Of a stretch of 50,702 nt of DNA, positions 25,001-33,934 are shown piece after piece; position 1 is the first letter of the stretch, and every line of letters begins with the position of its first letter. Where the stretch lies: the NCBI GenBank assembly GCA_024641305.1, contig JAHEDI010000002.1, positions 118,306 to 169,007 of the forward strand, given 5' to 3'. Under the pieces are notes generated by a model that saw nothing but the letters and a program-made list of their open reading frames with translations, ran no database searches and had not been told where the DNA came from. Made by a program: the position numbers and the translations under genes. Source of the DNA: a bacterium. Its GTDB lineage: Bacteria; Actinomycetota; Acidimicrobiia; Spongiisociales; JAENVV01.

Positions 25001-27103
25001 TCAGTTGAGCGAGCGGCCGGTAATTTCTTCAAGGAGACGTTCCCCGGTGGCGCGTCCCTCGAGATCGGTGATGGGTCCGAAGGCTTCCCTGGCGATGATC
25101 TCACCCACCTCACGAAGCCGAGTATCCGGAATCGGTCCCGCTGTGAGAGCGGCGACATACTCCCGAATTGTCTCATTGTCTTGTCTCGGTCGGTCGCGAG
25201 TCGTGCCTACGTACTCGAGAGTCTCGGTGACACGCTCGACCCAGCTGCGGTTGGCTTTGCGACGGCGCTCCGTGGCGATTCGGCCGATGACCATCGTGAG
25301 CATGCCGCCGAATCCGAGCGCGAGTACCAGGGCAAGCGTAATTCCCAGCGTCCGACCTACCATCGAAGCGTTGTCACGAATCCAGCCGACAACGGCTGCC
25401 CCGGCGGTGGCAGGTGGTTCGGATTCCCCGGCGAGCGGTACCTGGGCGGTTGGATCAAAACCTTGCCAACCGACTCCTGGGAAGTAGACCTCAGCCCACG
25501 AGTGGGCATCGGAAGCTCGAACCTCGTACAACCCGGTTAACGAGTTCCGTTCTCCGGGGATGAACCCGACCACCAACCGACTCGGGATGCCGAGGGAACG
25601 GAGCATTACAACCAGGCTGGTTCCGATTTGTTCACAGAATCCCTGGCGGGTTTCGAACAGATATTCGTCCACTGAGTCGGCGCCGTCGGGCAGGGGCGGA
25701 ATGTCCAGGCTGTACGTGGTGTTCTTAGCCATCCAGGTCTCAAGGGCCTGGATCTTGTCATAGGTGGTTGGCGAATCAGCGGTGATTACTTGGGCCAGGT
25801 CGAATACCCGCTGGGGAATGCCGTCCGGTAGTTGTAGGAAGGGATCCATCGAAATGGGCAAATCCGTTCGAAGCGGGTCGCTCACCTTCAGGAGAGACTC
25901 GGTGACATAGGGCCGCTGGCTGATCACCGTGTAGACCGCTCCTCGTCCGAGATCTGATCCGGCTCGAAGTGCCCCGTCTGGCTGCTGGAACAAGAATCGG
26001 GCGTCGAAGTAGACCTCGGACATTCGGTAGGCCCCGAAGACGAGGTTCGGGCCCGGTTGTTCGATGTAGAACGTTTGAATGAAGTCATCGGCTGGTTGGG
26101 GAAGGTCTCCGATGGTCAGCGGTACCTGGATGGGCGCCTGGCCGCCGATGGTCGTTGAGGTGTTGTCAGAAACGGTCCAGGTGACTCCATCCCAAACATC
26201 GAACGTCTGCCCCCGCCAGAAGGCTGGAGCAGATGCCCGTACTCTCATGACCAGGGTGTCATCCGGTCGGCCCCTTGCCGACGTGTCGAGTTGCTCGGCA
26301 AAACCGAAGTAGCCGGTCCCCGCCGCTCCGTTCGACGCATCTGATTGGCTTCCGTTGGCGCGGCTACCCAGTGAGGGATTGGACAGGGACCCGGGACTAC
26401 CCAGGGCGGTTGACGATGGAAGTTCGGCTGGGAAGGTGAACGAACGGGAAGCTCGGGCGCTTGGCAATGCGAGGAACACAAGCATCGAGGCCAGGAGAAT
26501 GATCGTCACTGATTTGGCGGCTGCTTTGGTCGCTCCAGGCGTGATGGAGGCCACGGGGCCTGCGAGGAATGGTAGGTCGGCGATTGAGCTGCGGTAGGCA
26601 AGCATGAGGGAGACCGTCACCCCGACTGCCCAGAGGCCGATGAAGATCCCGAGGCTCGACGAAATCGACAGGGCGGCAGTGATGGCCATCATGGCAGCCG
26701 ACGATGCCAGGGAGAACATCAGGTCCCGACGGGCCGGTACGTGGAGCGAGTGAATGACCTGCACCCACAAGAAGAGTTCGGCCAGAGGGACCTGAATATC
26801 AACCAGACCGTCCTGGAACGACGAAACCAGTTCTCCGAAGAACCCGACGACCGAGATTATCAGCGCGATGGCGAGGACCGCCTTGAGCTTCAGGGCATCG
26901 GCGTGGCGCATCCGGTACGAAAGCAGGAACCCCGCAGGAATACCGATGATGGCGAACAGGGCGGGGGCCGGACGCACAAAGCCCTGAGCGATCAGAGCCA
27001 ATACCGAGACGATGACGGTGATCCCGACGGCGACTCTCACGGCGATGAAACGTTCGGGCTCTGTGGCCAGGTTGGCCTGTCGGATCGCTTCGGTAAGTTT
27101 CAT
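25001..27103 (-). CDS. TgpA-like membrane transglutaminase
   Basis: A 700-aa protein. Six or seven N-terminal membrane helices (about 20-215) form the TgpA_N module. An extracellular linker and beta-rich region (about 220-430) lead to a transglutaminase-core domain with Cys490 (RQGFCEQ), His534 (SDAHSWAEVYFPG) and Asp550 (WQGFDPT), a complete papain-like triad. One more helix (about 575-600) precedes a cytoplasmic C-terminal domain. Such proteins always travel with MoxR and DUF58, as here; the protein substrate is unknown. Its ATG overlaps the DUF58 stop (ATGA). Confidence 0.92.
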   Translation of the reverse strand: MKLTEAIRQANLATEPERFIAVRVAVGITVIVSVLALIAQGFVRPAPALFAIIGIPAGFLLSYRMRHADALKLKAVLAIALIISVVGFFGELVSSFQDGLVDIQVPLAELFLWVQVIHSLHVPARRDLMFSLASSAAMMAITAALSISSSLGIFIGLWAVGVTVSLMLAYRSSIADLPFLAGPVASITPGATKAAAKSVTIILLASMLVFLALPSARASRSFTFPAELPSSTALGSPGSLSNPSLGSRANGSQSDASNGAAGTGYFGFAEQLDTSARGRPDDTLVMRVRASAPAFWRGQTFDVWDGVTWTVSDNTSTTIGGQAPIQVPLTIGDLPQPADDFIQTFYIEQPGPNLVFGAYRMSEVYFDARFLFQQPDGALRAGSDLGRGAVYTVISQRPYVTESLLKVSDPLRTDLPISMDPFLQLPDGIPQRVFDLAQVITADSPTTYDKIQALETWMAKNTTYSLDIPPLPDGADSVDEYLFETRQGFCEQIGTSLVVMLRSLGIPSRLVVGFIPGERNSLTGLYEVRASDAHSWAEVYFPGVGWQGFDPTAQVPLAGESEPPATAGAAVVGWIRDNASMVGRTLGITLALVLALGFGGMLTMVIGRIATERRRKANRSWVERVTETLEYVGTTRDRPRQDNETIREYVAALTAGPIPDTRLREVGEIIAREAFGPITDLEGRATGERLLEEITGRSLN

Positions 27104-28029
27104 GGCACGTTGACGATCGTGACAGGCCGTTCTTCCTCTGAAAGTTCGGCAGGGCGACCGGTGGTGGCGTGTGCCAGTCGCCGCCCGGCTTCGAGCATGG
27201 AACCGACCGCGCCGCCGTGCGGGCCGCTTCGCTCGGCTGTCAGCAGCCGGACGGGGACCCCGGCCGCCAGTCCCTTTTGTACATGCCCGTAGGCGATGCC
27301 GGCTCGCTGGTCAGCTTCGTCTGGAGCGCAGTTGAGATCGAGGCGGACTACGAGGTGGGGGGCGTCGGGTGACTCCAATTCCTTGATCATGGGTTGGTTC
27401 AGTCGAGCAGTCGCCGGCCAGTGGATCATACGAAGGGAGTCGCCCTGCCGATAGTCACGGATTGAGCGAACCGTCTCACCTGCCCCAACCCGGCGGCCGA
27501 TCGCTTCCGATCCGGTCGCTGGACTGGCGGTGGTGACGGCGAACGCAACCGGCTCGACTCGTGGTGCCACTGCCACCGGGGTTGGTAGAGCGACGACAAT
27601 CTGGCGGCTCGCCCACACAAGCCCCACCGGCGAGGCGGTCGACACCTCGGCCACCAGTTGAGCGATCATCCCTCGTCGGTCGGCGATTGCCTGGAGCTCT
27701 CCGACATTCGGAACGTTCGCCCCCACCCATTCAGAAGCCGGTTTGAGAAGGCGAACCTGTATAGACGAGGAGGGCCCGTCGACTGCCAGCTTGATCGAGA
27801 ACGGTCGGCCGGCGACGGCATCGCTTGCGGCGACCGCTGAGATGGTGACCCGCCGGATGGCCAACCAGGGCCCGATTGCACCGACGGCGACGAGCCCGGT
27901 TGCCATCGCGAGCAGGACGGTGAGCCATCCGGCGCCGGTGGTACGAGAGGCAATGAGGAACGCGGCCGCCAGCGCCCCGATGGCGTACACCCCCCGGGTA
28001 GGTCGTATGCGAACCCTTTTGTTACCCAC
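27100..28029 (-). CDS. DUF58 domain protein
   Basis: 309 aa. Two membrane helices near the N-terminus (about 14-58) precede an immunoglobulin-like stretch and the DUF58 motif RDYRQGDSLRMIHWPATARLN (about 193-213). The domain has a von Willebrand A-like fold, but a clear metal-binding DxSxS is not visible. It is the middle gene of the MoxR-DUF58-transglutaminase operon. The GTG start overlaps the moxR stop by 8 bases. Partners are thought to be matured by the MoxR ATPase (family knowledge). Confidence 0.9.
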   Translation of the reverse strand: MGNKRVRIRPTRGVYAIGALAAAFLIASRTTGAGWLTVLLAMATGLVAVGAIGPWLAIRRVTISAVAASDAVAGRPFSIKLAVDGPSSSIQVRLLKPASEWVGANVPNVGELQAIADRRGMIAQLVAEVSTASPVGLVWASRQIVVALPTPVAVAPRVEPVAFAVTTASPATGSEAIGRRVGAGETVRSIRDYRQGDSLRMIHWPATARLNQPMIKELESPDAPHLVVRLDLNCAPDEADQRAGIAYGHVQKGLAAGVPVRLLTAERSGPHGGAVGSMLEAGRRLAHATTGRPAELSEEERPVTIVNVP

Positions 28030-28996
28030 GGGGAACGGTGACGGAGCGGAGCACGTCGTCCATGATCGATCGCGCGGCGGTCACGTTGGTCCCTCCTGAC
28101 AAGATGATCCGATGGGACAGTACCGAACCGGCGACGGCCTTCACGTCGTCAGGTGTGACGAACCGTTGGCCAACGGTGGTGGCATGGCCGCGCGCCACGG
28201 CCAGGAGGCCAAGGCTGGCTCGGGGGGACGCTCCGAGGGAGATCTCTGGATGGTGGCGGGTGGCGGTCACGATATCGAGGATGTAATTGGCGACCGACTC
28301 GTTGCAGTGCAGGCTGCGAACTTCCTGAATCGCTTTGGCGAGATTCTCGGGACTGGCGACTGCCTGCAACCCGGACAGCTGGCCGGCCCCTCCATCACCC
28401 ATCAGAAGCCCTCGCTCCGTTTCACGGTCAGGCAAGCCCATTTCGAAGATGGCACTGAATCGATCGAGTTGCCCTTCGACAAGGGGAAATGTCCCGGCGT
28501 GCTCAAAGGGGTTCTGGGTGGCGATCAGAAAGAACGGCTCGGGCAGGGGGTGAGTGGTGCCGTCGACGGATACTTGTCTTTCTTCCATGGCCTCAAGGAG
28601 GGCGGCCTGGGTACGTGGAGTGGCGCGGTTGATTTCGTCAACGATCACGACGTTGGCGAAGAGCGGGCCCGGACGGAAGTGCCAGGACTCCGTCGATCGA
28701 CGGTAGATGGCAACGCCGGTGAGGTCCGCAGGCAAGAGGTCGGGGGTGCCTTGCACCCGGCGAAACGTGCCCCCGATGGAGGCTGCCAGAGACTTGGCGA
28801 GGAGGGTTTTCCCAACGCCCGGGACGTCTTCCACCAGGATATGGCCGCCGGAAAGCAGGGTGGCGATGATGAGGCGTAGTTCGGTGGGCTTGCCGCGAAT
28901 GACCCGAGAGAGGTTGGCGAACAGTGTGGAGGCGACCTGGGAGCCAAGCGGGGCTCCGGCAAGTGCGGTAGGGGCGGCGGGCGGCGCGTATTGCAT
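28022..28996 (-). CDS. MoxR-family AAA+ ATPase
   Basis: A 324-aa AAA+ chaperone-like ATPase. It has Walker A VEDVPGVGKTLLAKSLA, Walker B NVVIVDEINRATPRTQ, sensor 1 ATQNPFEHAGTFPLVEGQLDRF and sensor 2 SPRASLGLLAVARGHA. MoxR proteins assemble or activate partner complexes containing vWA-like proteins; the partner here should be the DUF58 protein. It is the first gene of the three-gene operon. No clear TANNNT box lies at leaderless distance; GATAGACA close to the ATG may serve as the -10. Confidence 0.94.
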   Translation of the reverse strand: MQYAPPAAPTALAGAPLGSQVASTLFANLSRVIRGKPTELRLIIATLLSGGHILVEDVPGVGKTLLAKSLAASIGGTFRRVQGTPDLLPADLTGVAIYRRSTESWHFRPGPLFANVVIVDEINRATPRTQAALLEAMEERQVSVDGTTHPLPEPFFLIATQNPFEHAGTFPLVEGQLDRFSAIFEMGLPDRETERGLLMGDGGAGQLSGLQAVASPENLAKAIQEVRSLHCNESVANYILDIVTATRHHPEISLGASPRASLGLLAVARGHATTVGQRFVTPDDVKAVAGSVLSHRIILSGGTNVTAARSIMDDVLRSVTVPRG

Positions 28997-29053
28997 TTGG
29001 TGTCTATCGGCACGAACCGTCGGCCAATTTAGGATCGGTTGGCCGCAATATTC

Positions 29054-29935
29054 TCAGGCAGCTGGGATGAGTTCTGGCTGGTGTTCGCCTGCGTTGCGCT
29101 GGATGAGCGAGATCGCTCCGAGGATCATGACGGCCCCGACGATTTGACCGATGGTGAGTTTCTGAGCCAGGAATCCCCAGGCCAGGACTGTGGCAACCAG
29201 CGGCTCCCAGGTGGCGGTGAGACCGATGAGCGGGGCGGGGGCAAGTCCCAGTGCCTTGATTTCCAGTGCGAATGGCACGATGGTTCCGACGATCACTACG
29301 GCGCCCAGTTGCCACCAGGCGATTGTCGAAAGATTGGTCGGGAAGCTCCAGATCGGCACCGCAACAACCCAGATCACCGCTGCCACCCCGAACCCGTATG
29401 CCATGATCCCCGGTGAGCTGAGGTCCTTGCTGAGTCGTTCCGCCAAAGCGAGGTAAAAGGCGAACGCTACCGATGAAATGAGTCCGGCCGCCAGCCCGGG
29501 CAGGTTCAGGGCGGCACCTTCCCACGCCCTGGCAACCAGGCCGACTCCGACGATCGCCGCCCCCGCCGCCGACCAGGCCACGGCCGGAACTGGGTCGCCC
29601 CGAATCCAGCGATTCCATGCGAGCAGGTACACGGGAGCAATGAACTGGATCGTGGCTCCAGGCCCGACTCCGATAAGGTCGATAGCCAGGTAGAAGGTGT
29701 AGGTCACGGTTGCCAGAGATACACCAAAAGCAACGACATACGGCCAGGTCCGGCGGGAGGGGAACTCTCTTTTCCACAGGACGTATGGCACAAAGGCCAG
29801 CGTGCCCGCGAGGGCCCGCACCTCGGCGACCCGGGCTACGGGAATCTCTGCGAAGACGGCGGCCGCCAAAACGCCGGCCACCCCCCATAGGGTGGCCGCG
29901 ATAAGTGCGAGCATGATGCCGGTACGGATCCGCAT
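29054..29935 (-). CDS. EamA/DMT-family transporter
   Basis: A 293-aa membrane protein with ten hydrophobic segments in two EamA repeats (about 5-135 and 150-280). ATLWGVAGVLAA starts repeat one, and FLAQKLTIGQIVGAVMILGAI closes repeat two in standard RhaT/EamA form. The family exports amino acids, nucleotides or other metabolites; the substrate cannot be told. The start is ATG at 29935, set by the leaderless promoter. The open frame extends far upstream to 30640 but only as an antiparallel shadow inside betA. Confidence 0.88.
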   Translation of the reverse strand: MRIRTGIMLALIAATLWGVAGVLAAAVFAEIPVARVAEVRALAGTLAFVPYVLWKREFPSRRTWPYVVAFGVSLATVTYTFYLAIDLIGVGPGATIQFIAPVYLLAWNRWIRGDPVPAVAWSAAGAAIVGVGLVARAWEGAALNLPGLAAGLISSVAFAFYLALAERLSKDLSSPGIMAYGFGVAAVIWVVAVPIWSFPTNLSTIAWWQLGAVVIVGTIVPFALEIKALGLAPAPLIGLTATWEPLVATVLAWGFLAQKLTIGQIVGAVMILGAISLIQRNAGEHQPELIPAA

Positions 29936-29941
29936 CCGCAC

Positions 29942-29947
29942 AGAGTA
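29942..29947 (-). promoter_or_regulatory. -10 element TACTCT, leaderless start
   Basis: On the minus strand TACTCT lies 6 bases before the ATG at 29935. This fixes the start of the EamA gene within a much longer open frame. Confidence 0.6.
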
Positions 29948-30054
29948 GGTGACGGCATCGTAGCCCTCGTCGGCCGGCGTGGGCCGTCGGCTGTGCAGAA
30001 GACAAGGTGGTATCTGCTCGACGGAGATCTGGAGTTGCCTTGGTGGGTTCCGCT

Positions 30055-31692
30055 CTATGGCTCGTGCCGGTAGAAACCTGCGGTGGAGGGAGGCAATGGT
30101 TCGTTGCCAAGGATCAAATCGGCAGCTTTTTCGGCCAACATCATGACGGGAGCGTAGATATTTCCGTTGGTGACATAGGGCATGACGGAAGCGTCCACGA
30201 CCCGGACCCCTTCTACCCCATGCACCTTCATTGTGAGGGGGTCGACGACCGCTTCGGGACCGGTTCCCATTTTGGCCGTGCCACACGGGTGGAGGGCGGT
30301 CTCGGCATCCTTGCGAACCCAGTCGAGTATCTCCTCGTCGGTGGACACCGAAGGGCCTGGCGAAAGCTCGCCGCCGTCGAACTGATCGAATGCCGGTTGA
30401 GTGAGAATCGTGCGCGCCGCCCGCACTGCTTCCTTCCACTCTCGCCGGTCCTGGTCGGTTGAGAGGTAGTTGAATCGGAGTTCCGGTTTGACCAACGGAT
30501 CGGTCGATTTGATTTTCACCGACCCTCGGGCGTCCGAAAACATCGGGCCGATATGCACCTGATACCCATGCCCCTTGGTGGGTACGGTTCCGTCGTAGCG
30601 AATGGCGATTGGAAGGAAATGGAACATGAGGTTTGGCCATTCGACATCGTCATTCGAACGAATGAATCCGCCGGCTTCGAAGTGGTTGGTGGCGGCGGCG
30701 CCCTTGCGTCTGAACAGCCAGTCGAACCCGATCTTTGGTCGGCGCCACCAGTCGAGTGCCGGAGCCATGGATACGGGTTGGGTGCAGGAATACTGGACAT
30801 AGACCTCAAGATGATCTTGGAGATTTTCGCCAACCCCTGGTACGTCCGCCACCACCGGTACGCCAAGTTTCTGGAGATCGGCCGCGTTGCCCACGCCCGA
30901 CAACTGAAGTAACTGTGGAGTGTTGATGGACCCGGCAGCGCAGATGACGTCTTTGGCGGCGGCGAATCTTGCTTGCCCCCCCTTGGTGTACTCGACGCCG
31001 ACCGCCGTCGTGCCTTCGAAGCGAATCTTCGTCGTCATGGCCCTGGTGATCACGGTGAGATTGGGTCGATTCATCACCGGATGTAGGTAGGCCTGAGCTG
31101 CCGAGAGTCGGCGTCCGCGGTGAATGTTGCGATCGAACCGGGCAAAGCCCTCTTGTCGGAAACCGTTGACGTCGTCGGTCAACGGGTAGCCAGCTTGGAC
31201 GACGGCCTCGAAGAAAGCGCCGAATAAGGGGGAGTCGGCCGGACCACGCTCCACGACTAACGGACCCTCGTCACCTCGCCATTCGTCGCCGCCTGCCAGG
31301 CAGGTCTCCATCCGTTTGAAGTAGGGGAGGCAGTGGGCGTAATCCCACGTATCCATGCCGGGATCGGCAGCCCACCGCTGATAGTCCATGGCGTTGCCGC
31401 GCTGAAAGATCATCCCGTTGATGCTGCTCGATCCTCCCAGGACCTTGCCGCGGGCGTGGTAAACCTTGCGCCCCCCCATCTCCGGTTCGGGTTCCGACTC
31501 GTACTTCCAATCGTAGAAGCGGTTTCCGATGGGAATGGAAAAGGCGCCCGGCATGTGGATGAAGATGTCCCATTTGCGGTCGGGCCGACCAGCCTCCAAC
31601 ACGAGTACCTGGTTGGCCGGGTCGGCGCTCAGGCGGTTGGCCAGGGCCGAACCGGCAGAGCCTCCGCCGACGATGACATAGTCATATTTCAT
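30055..31692 (-). CDS. betA: GMC oxidoreductase, choline dehydrogenase-like
   Basis: A 545-aa FAD enzyme that follows E. coli BetA closely along its length. [13 protein letters not shown] binds [23 protein letters not shown] is GMC signature 1, and [16 protein letters not shown] is signature 2. [11 protein letters not shown]-type and [11 protein letters not shown] blocks are typical of choline dehydrogenase. His468 in HPCGTAKMG is the catalytic base and TNGNIYAP the partner Asn. The expected role is choline to betaine aldehyde. No betB or choline importer is adjacent; the aldehyde dehydrogenase at 34432 is the nearest candidate. Its start overlaps a mini-ORF (31689-31712). Confidence 0.88.
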   Translation of the reverse strand: MKYDYVIVGGGSAGSALANRLSADPANQVLVLEAGRPDRKWDIFIHMPGAFSIPIGNRFYDWKYESEPEPEMGGRKVYHARGKVLGGSSSINGMIFQRGNAMDYQRWAADPGMDTWDYAHCLPYFKRMETCLAGGDEWRGDEGPLVVERGPADSPLFGAFFEAVVQAGYPLTDDVNGFRQEGFARFDRNIHRGRRLSAAQAYLHPVMNRPNLTVITRAMTTKIRFEGTTAVGVEYTKGGQARFAAAKDVICAAGSINTPQLLQLSGVGNAADLQKLGVPVVADVPGVGENLQDHLEVYVQYSCTQPVSMAPALDWWRRPKIGFDWLFRRKGAAATNHFEAGGFIRSNDDVEWPNLMFHFLPIAIRYDGTVPTKGHGYQVHIGPMFSDARGSVKIKSTDPLVKPELRFNYLSTDQDRREWKEAVRAARTILTQPAFDQFDGGELSPGPSVSTDEEILDWVRKDAETALHPCGTAKMGTGPEAVVDPLTMKVHGVEGVRVVDASVMPYVTNGNIYAPVMMLAEKAADLILGNEPLPPSTAGFYRHEP

Positions 31693-31712
31693 GATTTTCC
31701 AGGGTGCGTCAT
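31689..31712 (-). CDS. putative leaderless 7-codon leader peptide of betA
   Basis: ATG at 31712 opens seven codons (MTHPGKS) and ends with TGA at 31689, overlapping the betA start as ATGA. A TAGTGT box lies 8 bases before this ATG, so a transcript starting there would have the mini-ORF at its very 5' end. betA itself lacks a good ribosome site, so reinitiation is plausible. There is no direct evidence of expression. Confidence 0.4.
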   Translation of the reverse strand: MTHPGKS

Positions 31713-31720
31713 CAGGCGAG

Positions 31721-31726
31721 ACACTA
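31721..31726 (-). promoter_or_regulatory. -10 element TAGTGT upstream of betA mini-ORF
   Basis: On the minus strand it lies 8 bases before the mini-ORF ATG at 31712 and 29 bases before the betA ATG. Confidence 0.5.
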
Positions 31727-31770
31727 TCAGGATTCCGACCCGGACCTGAGAGAGTGACTGGATCGGCATC

Positions 31771-31776
31771 TAAGCT
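31771..31776 (+). promoter_or_regulatory. -10 element TAAGCT upstream of HAD mini-ORF
   Basis: It lies 7 bases before ATG 31784, the start of a four-codon mini-ORF, not the HAD start at 31795. Confidence 0.5.
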
Positions 31777-31783
31777 GGTGCCG

Positions 31784-31798
31784 ATGAGGGTGGCATGA
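31784..31798 (+). CDS. putative leaderless 4-codon leader peptide of the HAD gene
   Basis: ATG AGG GTG GCA TGA encodes MRVA. The final ATGA (31795-31798) is at once the mini-ORF stop and the HAD start. The promoter spacing places the transcript start on the first ATG. GAGGG inside the mini-ORF could also act as a ribosome site for the HAD gene, so an ordinary short leader remains possible. Confidence 0.4.
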
Positions 31799-32517
31799 TC
31801 GTTTCGGGCGCCGGAGCGTCGTTTGATGTTGACGCCATTGTCTTCGACAAGGACGGCACCCTTATCGACCTTGACACCACCTGGCTGGGGATCACTGAGG
31901 CCTGGGTTGATGCGGCCGGCGGCGGTAACGCGAGTCGTATTGCCCTGCTTCAGGCGGCGCTGGGGGTCGATCGGCGGGGCTTTCTTGTCCCGGGCGGGGT
32001 AGCGGCCACGGGGACCTTTCGCGAGATCGAATACGCCACCCGCCAGGCACTGAATGAGGCGTCCGCTGAAGTCGATCGGTGTATCGAGGAGGCAAGAACG
32101 ATGGTTGCCTCGACTATCCGGAACCTGCCCGTGGCACCCATCGGCGACGTTGAAGGGTCGATGCGACGATTGGCCGCGGCGGGACTCGTGCTGTGCGTTG
32201 CTTCAAGCGACGCTGAGGTGACCATACAAAAACACCTCGATCAGCTCGGGGTAGCGGATCTGATCTCGGACTTGATCGGAGGTGACGGCCTGGTAGCCCC
32301 CAAGCCGCACCCGGCCAGCTTGACCTATTTGGCCGATAGGGTCGGTATCCCGGTCGGCCGTATGCTCATGGTTGGTGACTCATATACCGACCTTGGCGTG
32401 GCGCGCAACGCGGGCGCCGCGGGGATTTTGGCGGTGGCACCTCGCAACCACACAAGTCCGATCGGGGAGTTGTGCGATGGGGTGATCGGATCGATTCAGG
32501 AGATCGTCGTCGGCTGA
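31795..32517 (+). CDS. HAD-superfamily phosphatase
   Basis: A 240-aa HAD hydrolase of the phosphoglycolate-phosphatase type. Motif [10 protein letters not shown] has the nucleophile and acid Asp pair, motif [10 protein letters not shown] the Ser/Thr, motif III KPHPAS the Lys, and motif [18 protein letters not shown] the Mg-binding aspartates. A helical cap inserts after motif I (about 30-110). The substrate is a phosphorylated metabolite; phosphoglycolate is only one option. It is divergent from betA and overlaps the convergent IMPACT gene by 22 bases. Confidence 0.9.
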   Translation: MIVSGAGASFDVDAIVFDKDGTLIDLDTTWLGITEAWVDAAGGGNASRIALLQAALGVDRRGFLVPGGVAATGTFREIEYATRQALNEASAEVDRCIEEARTMVASTIRNLPVAPIGDVEGSMRRLAAAGLVLCVASSDAEVTIQKHLDQLGVADLISDLIGGDGLVAPKPHPASLTYLADRVGIPVGRMLMVGDSYTDLGVARNAGAAGILAVAPRNHTSPIGELCDGVIGSIQEIVVG

Positions 32518-33110
32518 GCGACCACGGCTCCGGCCGTTGCATCGGTGAGGGCGTCGACAAACCCGGTCGACAGGCCGGCGCGAACCGCCAGCGTGAGAAT
32601 GACGTTTTCTCCGTAGTCGGCCGAAACGATCGCCGCCCCATGCTTGGCCAGCACCTGGGCGACGGGGGCAGACAGGTCATACGGGTGGGTCACCAACCAA
32701 TAGGTGAGGACTGGCATGGCCAACTTGGGAGCGTCGTTCAAGACGGCCGCGGCCGCTTCGCCATAGGCTCTGACCAAACCTCCTCTGCCCAGATTGGTCC
32801 CGCCGTAATAGCGGGTGACGACGACCACCACATCGTGCAGGCCCGATCCGATGATTCGACGGAGGATCGGTGGTCCGGCGGTTCCGCCGGGTTCTCCGGC
32901 GTCGGAACTTCGTTCGCGACCGTCGGCGAGGCGAAAGGCCCAGCAGTGGTGCGTGGCGTTTGGTTCGCGAAGGCGGATGCCGTCCACGAATGTCAGCGCG
33001 TCGGCCTCGTCGCTGACCGCCGCCGCATCCCCGATGAATCGGGATCCGCTGATCTTGTCGATCTCCAGGCGGGTTGGCCGCTGGAGTGTCAGCACCTCGT
33101 CATCGCGCAT
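32496..33110 (-). CDS. IMPACT/YigZ-family protein
   Basis: 204 aa. SDAGEPGGTAGPPIL and VVVTRYYGGTNLGRGGLVRAYGEAA are the two signatures of the UPF0029 N-terminal domain (about 15-120). The C-terminal alpha/beta domain has the usual DUF1949-like arrangement. E. coli YigZ binds nucleic acid, and eukaryotic IMPACT regulates translation under stress; the bacterial role is unsettled. A leaderless promoter fixes ATG at 33110. Confidence 0.9.
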   Translation of the reverse strand: MRDDEVLTLQRPTRLEIDKISGSRFIGDAAAVSDEADALTFVDGIRLREPNATHHCWAFRLADGRERSSDAGEPGGTAGPPILRRIIGSGLHDVVVVVTRYYGGTNLGRGGLVRAYGEAAAAVLNDAPKLAMPVLTYWLVTHPYDLSAPVAQVLAKHGAAIVSADYGENVILTLAVRAGLSTGFVDALTDATAGAVVAQPTTIS

Positions 33111-33116
33111 GCGACG

Positions 33117-33122
33117 ACGCTA
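33117..33122 (-). promoter_or_regulatory. -10 element TAGCGT, leaderless start
   Basis: On the minus strand TAGCGT lies 6 bases before the ATG at 33110. Confidence 0.55.
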
Positions 33123-33149
33123 TCGAGCGATCCGTGTGGGATGGCTGCA

Positions 33150-33830
33150 TCATTGTGGGCGACGAAACTGGCCTGAATCGATGTCGCCGTTGATCCGCAG
33201 GGTCGTCACCTCGACGGACTGAATCAGGCGGTTCTGATCCAGGTCAAATTTTTCAGAGCGGCGGGCAAACAGCACGCCGTCCGCCCATGCGAAATCCTCG
33301 TAGCGGGTTTCCTGCTCGGTGGTGGCCGCGGCCATGTCGGGGTGTAGAGCGCTCGTCTCGGTATCCCTGGCGATGAGGTACGACCGGGAGTCGACGAATA
33401 ACTGCTTCGTGAATCCGTCCGGTGCCCGATGGCTGATCTGCCAGTAGTCCTGCCCTGCTTCGTGGCGGCTGCCGACCAGCGCGAGCGTGTACCCGAGTGA
33501 CTGGTGTTCGTGAAGACCGAAGAGGTTTTCGGTCAAACCCCGCTGTAACGCCCCCCGACCAGCCGACGAAAGGTCCGACCCGACCGTGGCGCCCCTGGCA
33601 AGTTGCCAACCGCCCTCGGGCGCCAAACCCTCAGAGAAGACACGTTCGTCCTCCGCGAAAACGTCGATACGCATCAATCCGTCGCGTACGGCGGCGTAGA
33701 CGCCTCGGACGGAGTTCTCGGGTTCGACTATGAGAAGTGTTAGCTCTATCGCGTGAACGCTCTCGATTGCCGCCCGACCGCCGCGAGCTCTGGTGTGTAA
33801 GGCGATGATACGGTCGAGTGTCACGGTCAA
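33150..33830 (-). CDS. LolA-like hypothetical protein
   Basis: About 226 aa. The pattern of an N-terminal helix (ARGGRAAIESVHAIELTLL) followed by many beta strands with paired aromatic and charged residues resembles the LolA/LolB lipoprotein-carrier fold. No signal peptide or lipobox is present, which is odd for that fold. The family assignment is an inference and I do not recognise the protein by name. The open frame reaches GTG at 33857. The -10 box and mini-ORF favour TTG at 33830, overlapping the mini-ORF stop as TTGA, or GTG at 33824. Confidence 0.6.
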   Translation of the reverse strand: MTVTLDRIIALHTRARGGRAAIESVHAIELTLLIVEPENSVRGVYAAVRDGLMRIDVFAEDERVFSEGLAPEGGWQLARGATVGSDLSSAGRGALQRGLTENLFGLHEHQSLGYTLALVGSRHEAGQDYWQISHRAPDGFTKQLFVDSRSYLIARDTETSALHPDMAAATTEQETRYEDFAWADGVLFARRSEKFDLDQNRLIQSVEVTTLRINGDIDSGQFRRPQ

Positions 33831-33850
33831 TGCCTGGAGTGCGGGTTCAT
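33827..33850 (-). CDS. putative leaderless 7-codon leader peptide
   Basis: ATG at 33850 begins MNPHSRH and stops with TGA at 33827, which overlaps an in-frame TTG of the downstream gene as TTGA. TAGCTT lies exactly 7 bases before the ATG. It is one of three such arrangements within 2.2 kb. It is supported only by this geometry. Confidence 0.35.
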   Translation of the reverse strand: MNPHSRH

Positions 33851-33857
33851 CTCTCAC

Positions 33858-33863
33858 AAGCTA
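33858..33863 (-). promoter_or_regulatory. -10 element TAGCTT
   Basis: On the minus strand it lies 7 bases before the mini-ORF ATG at 33850. The GTG at 33857 abuts the element and would fall upstream of the expected transcript start. Confidence 0.5.
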
Positions 33864-33908
33864 CGCCGCCCGGGAGATCGATCGCGGCGCAGGCACGTTC
33901 CGGTTGGC

Positions 33909-33914
33909 TAGCGT
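33909..33914 (+). promoter_or_regulatory. -10 element TAGCGT with short leader
   Basis: A transcript from here would have a leader of about 13-15 bases that contains AAGGAGGT ahead of ATG 33935, a contrast to the leaderless neighbours. Confidence 0.5.
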
Positions 33915-33934
33915 GAGCCTGCAAGGAGGTCAGG

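Noticed and set aside
29936-30640. N-terminal extension of the EamA frame to 528 aa
   Set aside because: The extra residues are Arg/Pro/His-rich shadow of the opposite codon phase of betA, and a leaderless promoter sits at the true start.
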